Origin: Ypsolopha sequella
Taxonomy: Eukaryota > Arthropoda > Insecta > Lepidoptera > Ypsolophidae
NCBI GenBank assembly: GCA_934047225.1
Contig: OW203986.1
Coordinates: 18,603,221 to 18,667,220 of the forward strand
Length of the DNA: 64,000 nucleotides
Reading direction: 5' to 3'
This document shows, one piece after another, positions 56,715 to 64,000 of the stretch (its first letter is position 1; every line of letters starts with the position of its first letter). The position numbers and the translations under genes were made by a program. The notes beneath the pieces were generated by a model. The model was given only the letters and a program-made list of their open reading frames with translations, did no database searches and was not told where the DNA came from.

Positions 56715-57489
56715 GATTTTCATGTTTAGTTTATGAGTTTAGCGAAAGAATCATTAATTAGAGTAAAATAATAACACATGTTATATACGTAAATAAATCC
56801 AAAATTTGGGTTGATTGGTTGTTTAGTAAGACTAATTGAACGGGCAAAGTTAGGCAGATATTTAAATTTATTTGTAGCGTATTTGGATATTTATTTGTAG
56901 CTCTTCTGGAAGGATGGGTTTTTTGTGCGAAACGTCCTGACAAAATCAATATGTTGTCCTGCTTGCAGTACGTATTTTGTATGAAAATTTGACTTGTCCT
57001 TCTGGCATTACAATGACCTTGACCCTGAACGGCACAACGTTATCTTGTCCACTCAGTATGACATTTATGTTTTCTTTGTCAGGATGGTCGTTACTGACAC
57101 TCAATTTTCTTTAAAAGCTAAATAACAAACAAATTATTCTAAATAATCATTAAAGCCTCTAACGTTTCAATAGTTCTGTTATCAAGCATTGATTTATATT
57201 TTACTGAATGAAGATTCAGCAGCTAGATAATTAGGTACTCCCTCATTACCATTTCTTGATTTAAATTATCTTGTCCTCTCAGTAGGACATACATATTTTC
57301 TTTGTCAGAATGGTCATTTATTACTGACACCTAAATTTCTATGAAAGATATAATATTTTAATAATATACATATAAAATATTAACTTAACAATTTGTATTT
57401 CTTTTACCTAGAATTCATATACTATTTTATCATTGATTTGTAATTATACATATATTACTTTAAATATAATTAATAAATAAAATATTTTT
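56715..57489. other. No gene recognised
   Basis: Two diverged copies of a TTATCTTGTCC-(A/T)CTCAGTA(T/G)GAC word with TTTTCTTTGTCAG follow each other at about 57040-57090 and 57268-57315, suggesting an old tandem duplication. Confidence 0.4.
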
Positions 57490-57496
57490 TTTTTAG

Positions 57497-57539
57497 CTTG
57501 AAATATATTTCGGCCCTTAGTGGGCCGTCATCAGTCAAG
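57497..57539 (-). ncRNA. Hammerhead-ribozyme-like motif at the 3' end of the Penelope element
   Basis: On the minus strand: CTTGA, CTGATGA, a C, GGCCC-ACTAA-GGGCC hairpin, GAAA, TATATT, TCAAG. The two conserved core boxes, a 5-bp stem II and a 5-bp stem I (CTTGA/TCAAG) are visible. Stem III is at most 2 bp. Hammerheads with very short stem III are known from Penelope-like elements. One base (C at 57527) does not fit the canonical core, so activity is uncertain. Confidence 0.55.
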
Positions 57540-57872
57540 TATTAAAAAAGAAAAATATACCATAGTAATAAAAACAGGAAAAGAAATAAAAAAAAAAAGA
57601 CAATATTTTTCTTAACTAACCTAACCTGTTTGTATTGGTCCACAAATTTTTTATCAAATAATAAAATTATAAAATTTTAAAAATTTTGTGGACAAGTACA
57701 AGCCCTTCAAGTGCCAACAATCACCACCATAAATTTTTCTCATGCCATCCCAATTCTGGTATATGTGTTTCCTGAAAGGGACAGAGAGTTTTCTGTGGTT
57801 GGTGGGGTATTCAGGGTATGTGTGGAAGAGCGTGATGGAAGTGATGAGAGGGTGGTTTAGTTTGTCTGTCAG

Positions 57873-59315
57873 TTAGTGTTTTCTGTTCAGTCCATGGTTG
57901 TAGTGGGCACCAAGTGACCAGATGTAGGACGACTCCCAGGTCCTAAGGTCAATGTCAGTTAGTGGAGGGTGAAATGATTTAATGACGCGAACGGTGAAGC
58001 AGTTATTGAAGGTTTGATTATGAGATCGGGCGTGTGTCGGGATAGGTAGAGTGTTATTTTGTACTGAGTCTGTTGTGTGTCGGTGATTGTTCATGCGGAT
58101 GTGGAGAGCGTTTCTTGTTTCACCTACATAGAATGCGGGGCAGAGTCGACATTCTAGCAGGTATATACAGTTCGCTGTTTTGCATGAGGAGTTAGGTTGT
58201 GCTTTGTATGTATTCGATGTGTGATGTGTGTTAATTTGTGTGTCTGGTTTGATCAGGGGACAGGTTTTGCAGCGAGGTTGTTGACATGGGGTTGTTCCAG
58301 GTGAAGTTATTGATTGGTGGAGTGATTGTGTGGGTCTTGTTTTTGTGAGTGATGACTTTAAGTTTGGGTTTTGTCTGTAGCAAATTTGTGGATTTAAGGG
58401 GAGTAAGTTTTTTGTGTCATCGTGTTGTCGGAGTATAGGTATGAAGTCTTTGATAAGTTGTGTAAGTTTATGGCTACCGTGGAAATATGTGGTGATTAAT
58501 CTTGGGTGATCTGATGAGTTCTTGTGTTTGTTCTGTGGGTTATGAAATCTTGGTCTGTCATGTATATGTTTTTGTAGGAATGCTTCGGGGTAGTTTCTAT
58601 TGCGGAGACCTTCGTGTATTTTGTTATGGTAGTGGTTAAGTGAGGTTTGGGTATTGCAGATTCGATGGCCGTGGAGTGAAAGTGAGTATGGAATGGATTT
58701 TTTTATGTGTGATGGATGACAACTATAGTAATCAAGATATTCTAATTTGTTTGTGGGCTTGAAATGTACGCCAGTGTTTATTTGGTTGTTGTGATTAATG
58801 GTGATGTCGACGGCAAGGAAAGTTATTTTATGTAAGGATATGTTGTGGGTGAATCTAAGTGATGAATGATTGTTCAGTCTGTCAAGGAATTTACAGAGGG
58901 AGTCGCTACTGTGTGGCCAGATCATAAAGATGTCGTCAATGAATCTTTTCCACACAAGAAGTTTCAACGGTTCTGTAGATAGAAAACTGGTTTCAATTGT
59001 ACCCATGAATATGTTTGCGTAACTTGGTGCCATCCGAGTACCCATGGCCGTCCCTTTTAATTGGTGATAGTATGTATTTTCAAAATTAAAGTAGTTGTTA
59101 TTTAATATGATGTCTGCGAGGGTGGTGATGAAGTCGGTTGATGGATGGTGTGGTAGGGATCGGGTATTTAGTTGGGAACGGAGTGCTGCAAGGCCATCGG
59201 CGTGCGGAATATTGGTATAGAGGGATATAACGTCTATTGTGACTAAAAGAAGTGGTGTGTTGTTTGGTAACTGTATTGAATTAATAATTTGGAGGAAATG
59301 GTTGGTGTCTTTCAC
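57873..59315 (-). CDS. Penelope-like element: RT palm and GIY-YIG endonuclease
   Basis: 480 codons. RT motifs in order: LLLVTIDVISLYTNIP (motif A, Asp), GTAMGTRMAPSYANIFMG (motif B), RFIDDIFMIW (motif C, the DD catalytic pair) and the KITFLAVDI segment. A CxxC-like segment (QQPRCKTCPLIKP) precedes a C-terminal GIY-YIG domain: CIYLLECRLCPAFYVGETRN, an Arg in LHIRMNNHR, and Glu in LRTWESSYIWSL near the end. This domain order is that of canonical Penelope elements. The upstream TAA at 59330-59328 breaks the link to the rest of the RT. Confidence 0.93.
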   Translation of the reverse strand: MKDTNHFLQIINSIQLPNNTPLLLVTIDVISLYTNIPHADGLAALRSQLNTRSLPHHPSTDFITTLADIILNNNYFNFENTYYHQLKGTAMGTRMAPSYANIFMGTIETSFLSTEPLKLLVWKRFIDDIFMIWPHSSDSLCKFLDRLNNHSSLRFTHNISLHKITFLAVDITINHNNQINTGVHFKPTNKLEYLDYYSCHPSHIKKSIPYSLSLHGHRICNTQTSLNHYHNKIHEGLRNRNYPEAFLQKHIHDRPRFHNPQNKHKNSSDHPRLITTYFHGSHKLTQLIKDFIPILRQHDDTKNLLPLNPQICYRQNPNLKSSLTKTRPTQSLHQSITSPGTTPCQQPRCKTCPLIKPDTQINTHHTSNTYKAQPNSSCKTANCIYLLECRLCPAFYVGETRNALHIRMNNHRHTTDSVQNNTLPIPTHARSHNQTFNNCFTVRVIKSFHPPLTDIDLRTWESSYIWSLGAHYNHGLNRKH

Positions 59316-59327
59316 ATAGAATGATAA

Positions 59328-59600
59328 TTATTTGACTAATGGTTGTATGTGGTAATCTACAAATGATGATATTCTTTCTGTCGGTGCGTCATAGGACGCA
59401 ACGATAGGACGGCCTGGATTGTTGGTCTTGTGAATTTTTGGCAACATATAAAAATGTGGGGTTCTCGGATGACTAGGTATCAGGAGTTCAATATCAGTCT
59501 CAGATAGGCCTTCAGATTCACCTCTTGTGTGGAGCATGTCACAGACCAAGTCAACAATCTGCTCACATGGGTCACTTGGTGCGACAGAATAAAAGGTCGA
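59328..59600 (-). pseudogene. Penelope-like element: RT fingers segment
   Basis: Reads LTDSTFYSVAPSDPCEQIVD, then HFYMLPKIHKTNNPGRPIVA and SSFVDYHIQPLVK, the PKIHK..GRPI(V/I) block that is diagnostic of Penelope-type RT. It is in the same frame as the following 480-codon stretch and is separated from it by one TAA at 59330-59328. Confidence 0.9.
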
Positions 59601-59605
59601 GTCAG

Positions 59606-60631
59606 TCAGTTGCCTAAGTCAGTTGAAATGTAGTCTTCTTTGTTCATTATTACGGTTGTTGATCCTTTGTCTGCGGTGGTAATTATGATGTCATTGTTGT
59701 TTTGAAGTTTTTTTAGGGATTCTTTTTCTTTATAGGTAAGGTTTTGCGTTTTGTCTTGTAGACTATTTATATATCTGTCATCTGACAATTTTGCGAAAAG
59801 GCTGGTTAAAAATGTTTCGATAGGATGGTTTGGAGGTAGTGGTGGTGGTTCGTTAGGTGATGGTGGTTTGAATTTTTGTTGAGCTGCGTGTGTATTGTTA
59901 TTATGGTGACGTGGGTTAGTTTCCCAGTAATGTTTCCATTTTAGCTTGCGCCCGAATCTCACGAAATCGTTCAACAATTTAATCTTGTCAAGTTTTTTTG
60001 TGGGACAAAATGATAGCACTTTGTTCAACACGGCTCTATCTTCAGGAGTTAATTGAACGGAAGATAGATTTACTATAGTGTCAGTGGTGGGCGTTTTATC
60101 ATAATGTATATAGTATCCCAGCGGAGGAGGTGGAGGAATGGAGAATGGGTTAGAGAGGTCTATCGGAGTTAGGTTTAGATCTGCAGGAATATTTATTTGT
60201 TGGTATCTTAATGGTAGATTAATGTTGTTTTGTTTGTAATATTTTTGTAGATTTTTTAGTTTTATTTGTGATTTGATTTGCTCCTGAGAGATATTTTTCG
60301 TAGCTTTTGAGAGGAGCGTTTGTATTTTTAAAAACAGATGAGGAAAGGCGATAAGGCTGACTTTTAAAAGTGCATCTAGCTTATTTTTCTGATCTGTGCA
60401 GAGGTGTATATATTGTATGTAGAGCATGTGTGTAGAGTGTAAGGCGTTCATGTAGTTAACCATAATCATGTTGCTTCTGATTATTGGTGGTATTGCACTG
60501 AGGGCAATTTTTGGTATCAGCCCTTTCGGTGCTGCACCAATTTCCAAACATTTTCCTAAAAATTGTAAATGGGTATAATATTGGGAAAGTTTGGCTGTTA
60601 TATTTTTTATTTTATTTACGATTTCCTTCAT
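59606..60631 (-). pseudogene. Penelope-like element: N-terminal domain and first RT motif
   Basis: 341 residues starting MKEIVNKIKNITAKLSQYYT. It holds a basic central region, Pro-rich stretches (PFSIPPPPPLGYY) and, near the end, IITTADKGSTTVIMNKEDY, the conserved 'ADKG' motif at the start of Penelope RTs. The frame ends prematurely (TDLGN stop). One base later the following frame reads LTDSTFYSVAPSD, so a single-base indel at about 59610-59616 separates this part from the rest of the RT. Confidence 0.85.
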
Positions 60632-60901
60632 TTACGTTAAAATTCAAGTAAGAAGGTTCTAATTTGATTAACTGGCACGTTGCGAGTATTTATGTTCATC
60701 AAAATTATACTGACTTTGACAGAAGGCTGTAACAGATGATCAAGATTTTGGTATTTGTCAAAAATGCACAAAGGAGCATATAACAATAATTAAAGATGTT
60801 TTTGAAACGCGGATACGCTGAATTGAGACGGCAGTAAGAAGAACACAGTGTAACCTATATAGCACAAGATTAGAGTCCATCAAACGAGCAGCAATAATTG
60901 T

Positions 60902-61150
60902 GTGGGTTCTGTTCCATATGCCTGCTTCAAGCAGTCCTCATCGAGTTACGTATTGATATTGGAGACCGTCAATAGCCCTCTGAAGAATGGAGAGAAATCC
61001 TTTGAGTCTCTGGCTGCCTTCGAATGTCTTGCGCACACAATGCACTGTATGAAATCAACTGCAGCTCTTGGGCCAAATGCACGTGTGGTTGCGTCTCTGC
61101 AGTTTTTCAATTATGCACCTCGACGTGATTCTTCAATCCTTGTTGCATAA
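60902..61150 (+). CDS. Unrecognised 82-codon frame
   Basis: Reads SSSSYVLILETVNSPLKNG, AFECLAHTMHCMKSTAALGP and VVASLQFFNYAPRR. The local base composition is less AT-rich than around it. I recognise no domain and no splice context. It may be a fragment of an old gene, a retroposed sequence or chance. Confidence 0.2.
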   Translation: MGSVPYACFKQSSSSYVLILETVNSPLKNGEKSFESLAAFECLAHTMHCMKSTAALGPNARVVASLQFFNYAPRRDSSILVA

Positions 61151-61159
61151 AATCTTTTT

Positions 61160-62540
61160 ATTGTTGTTGCACTCGAAAAGAGTTATTCGTTCATAAGTTT
61201 ATAATATAATCACATGTGCGAGTAATACTTTAATAAATATATAATATTGCCTCTATTGGCCTTTTATTTGTTTTTTATTTTGATTTATTTTATTTTTGAC
61301 GTAAAGATTATATTTTATGCCCTGTGCCTATTTGAGACCGAGGAGTCGTCGACCTTTATTTTGGTAAACTCGCTTGGCTTTACCAGAAACGTAGTACTTT
61401 ATTATTCTTTTATTACCCATTATTTACCATTTATTATTGTCTTCTACAATGTTAATTTATTTAATAAATGATACAGCAAACTAACCTAACCTATACATTA
61501 CACTTACACTTATTGCACAAAAACAAAACAAAAGGGAATATTTACATTACTATACACCACACAACACTAGTTCACAATATTATACAAAATCGGAATCGTC
61601 AAATGCACTACACTACCACAAAAACACCTGATATTAGCCAAAATTTTCTTTCCACTTTCTATGTGTTTTTCATTGCCCGAAATAAAGACATTTTATTTTT
61701 TTATTTTTGCGTGACGGGAGCGTGTCGTTTGACTCTAAGTGCCTGATTAAATTTAAAAGCAATAATCAAAATCGTTAGATGTTGTTTTGGTATTTTTTTT
61801 TTCAGGCGCTATTAAATATTTTCAAGCTTTTTCCTTCTAAAACAAATTGAATAAAAAAAGAATCTCATAGGAATCTTTACTTCTTTGAACCATACCTGAA
61901 TATGTGATGTCTTCTGCATTTTGACCCGTATTTGGTGAGAAACTGATGATAAACAGTTTCTTATTTTTATGACATTGTAGTAACGCGTGAAGCTTATTAT
62001 AGCTTTAAATGATAAATTATGTAAAAACGAATTCCAAGGGGTCTTAGAATAAGGATCAACGTATGTTTATGCAGAGCTGCAATTTTCTAAAGCGACAGGA
62101 TGCAGCGTCTTCGAAATTCTAAAATGTCGAATTTCACATTTTGTCCGGGATAATCGCCTTAACACCTTTTATTTACACCTTTTGACACAACAAAACACCA
62201 AATTCCATGTGTTTAATGTCATATTGGGCTCTCAAAAGGTGTTTAGAGGGTGTTAAAAACCGGCCATGTTAAGCTAGCAAGTTCCGTTTCTTTGCACATG
62301 TTCTAAAATGACTGTGATTCCTTTTTTTTTCTCTTATAAGTTTTCAAATGCGAGTAAAAAATTAAGGGCTCTTTCAGTTTGTGATTCGGCTATTTTCGAG
62401 AATACGAAAAATAGCGAAGATTTCTTATTACGTATTCGTCGCTAATCAAACAATTATTTTGGTTTGTTGAATTATCGTAAATTATTGTGGATTTATTGTG
62501 ATAAAATTTATGCAGATATAAACAGGTGCAACTTCTAGAA
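61160..62540. other. AT-rich, no gene recognised
   Basis: Long low-complexity T/A stretches; short frames only. A partly inverted AACACCTTTTATT / AAAAGGTGTTTAG pair lies at 62160-62250. Confidence 0.4.
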
Positions 62541-63501
62541 TAGTTTCTCAAAGTAGGGTACGCGTACCTCTAATGGTACGCGAGTTGATCTTAGGGGGTA
62601 CGCAACAAAATTAACATCTGATTCCCGCATTTTCACGGCTGTTCATAACAATTTCAATTTCTTTATTTACAACACCAACAGATTACACAGGTATATAAAA
62701 ACACAAATTCTCACATTGCACAAAGCCAATAATAGGTATTGCTAACTTGTTCAAAAGGAAGTTTTTCTTTTAAGAGGCAACTCTGCCTTTACAATAAACA
62801 AGAAAATTTAGCTTTACAGAAGTTTAGTAAGTAGCAACTCTGCCATTAAGTTAGGTAGAAATATTCCATTAGATTTGAAATTTTATACAAACAAACAAAT
62901 TAAATATATAAGGTGACTCCGGCCGACACATCCAAACCCAGACCGGATACTCGATAAGCGGGCCGGACAAAGACTCCGCGAACCCCCCCGCAAAATATGA
63001 CAAAATATTATTTGTGCCTCTCTTCCTGTTTAAGAACAACGCCAAGTCGATTATTATAGTAAGCTCAAACACTATCCCGCCAACCTCACAGATAGGGCCA
63101 CCAAAACCTGGCATCGACCACTCACAAAAGCCCCCAAGCATGAATTAGGCTATATAAACCGAAGTCGCTCCACATAAATTTAAAACATAACCTCAAAATA
63201 ATAAAAGCGAAATTTACAAATCTGTTTGATACACGGTCAGAATTACGATTTAATATTACTAAATATGCTCCTAAAATTCGTATAATTTTCGAGAAAAACA
63301 AGTACATCCATCCATCGCTTTTTAATCGATTTTTTAATCGAAAGGCAGAAAAATAGATAACAATTAATCAAACGACATAATAAAAAAAATACCAAACCTT
63401 AATTTTAGCTAGTTTTTCTTACTTTCGTTTTATGATGGAGTGCGCAATCTTCTGGGAAATTTAATAAGAGTAAATGAGGATGTAAGTTTGAGAAACCCTG
63501 T
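62541..63501. mobile_element. Possible hAT remnant with LINE debris inside
   Basis: AGTTTCTCAAAGTAGGGTAC at the left and GTTTGAGAAACCCTG at the right are partly inverted (TTTCTCAAA/TTTGAGAAA). Flanks TTCTAGAA and TTATAGAA agree at 7 of 8. Inside, 62652-62830 is LINE 3' UTR-like and 62900-63300 unrecognised. Confidence 0.35.
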
Positions 63502-64000
63502 TATAGAACACTTGCAGTAATATTTGTTCAACTTACTTGAAAATTTGTTAAATTATTGAAAAAAAAAACAAACAATTTAGGCCAAAGTATTTTTTTTGTA
63601 TTGCGTATTTATTGAGGAAGCTGAGTCATCAATTACTGAAATAAGAAATATTTTGTGAGTCAAAACCTGCACGTTACTCTAGCGATTTTTTTCAATTTTA
63701 GTTAGCCCGCCGTTCCATCTGTTTTTAATACTACCCTGTGGCCTTTTCTAGGACATGTTTGTTAAAATGGTTAATGCTTAGTTCTCTTCAGTTTCAATTG
63801 TCAATTATTAATATAATAATAATAACAACAATAAACCTTTATTTCCAAAAAAAGTATAACGGCATCTTTGCATCTTACAATTTTAACCTTACACTTAATT
63901 TATATTTTTACTACTTACAATAATTAATAGAATTTGAGATTTTCAGCTATGTTATATAAATCCAGTGATATAGATTATTATAGATTATAAGCGACCATAA
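63502..64000. other. AT-rich, no gene recognised
   Basis: Poly-A/T tracts and AATAATAATAACAACAATAA at 63814, possibly a LINE 3' end in reverse. Confidence 0.35.

Larger units (their letters stand above)
57490..60645 (-). mobile_element. Penelope-like retroelement with GIY-YIG endonuclease
   Basis: The minus strand carries a long N-terminal region, a Penelope-type reverse transcriptase, a GIY-YIG nuclease domain and a 3' region with a hammerhead-like motif. Only one frameshift and one stop interrupt about 1000 codons, so the copy is young. No second terminal copy of the hammerhead region was seen upstream of 60.6 kb, so the 5' end may be truncated. Confidence 0.9.

Noticed and set aside
63122..63307. 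Frames at 62869-63307 on the minus strand
   Set aside because: They overlap suspected LINE debris and have no recognised domain or codon pattern.

Overview
The window looks like AT-rich nuclear DNA of an insect, most likely a moth or butterfly. The grounds are two split metazoan genes with GT-AG introns, a mariner element, a Penelope-like element, CR1/Zenon- and RTE-type LINE remnants, and many copies of dispersed repeats whose ends (for example CCGGCCAAGTGCGAGTCGG) I associate with Lepidoptera. The order-level call is inference. There are no operons, CRISPR arrays or prokaryotic signals.

Two host genes can be assembled. (1) Minus strand, 32180 down to 18279: a complete snurportin-1 gene (SNUPN) in eight coding exons. 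All splice phases close and give 493 residues; about 150 residues of repetitive acidic/lysine-rich tail lie in the last exon. (2) Plus strand, from 39653 on: the first six coding exons of Integrator complex subunit 6 (INTS6), 337 residues ending at 53669, with the rest presumably beyond 64000. The two genes are divergent, about 7.5 kb apart. Both act on spliceosomal U snRNAs: Integrator cleaves the nascent snRNA 3' end, and snurportin re-imports the m3G-capped snRNP.

Almost everything else is mobile or repeat-derived. 1-18 kb: a CR1/Zenon-type LINE fragment, a hAT-type element, a tRNA-like sequence split by an inverted-repeat element, a decayed full-length mariner (8041-9344), an RTE-type tail, and a palindromic MITE interrupted by a tRNA-bearing retroposed insert. 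18-32 kb: snurportin with introns full of nested MITEs. 32-39.6 kb: intergenic, with further MITEs. 39.6-54 kb: INTS6 with TE-filled introns. 54-64 kb: a possible 1.9 kb inverted-repeat element, a nearly intact Penelope-like retroelement (about 57.5-60.6 kb, minus) with one frameshift, one stop and a hammerhead-ribozyme-like motif at its 3' end, then AT-rich sequence with possible hAT remnants.

I see no undescribed multi-gene system. The most interesting signals are the hammerhead-like motif in the Penelope element, the tRNA-carrying palindrome with a 12-bp target duplication, the tandem copy of the end of the snurportin coding region, and the unusual snurportin tail. All database-level identities are from recognition only; no search was run.
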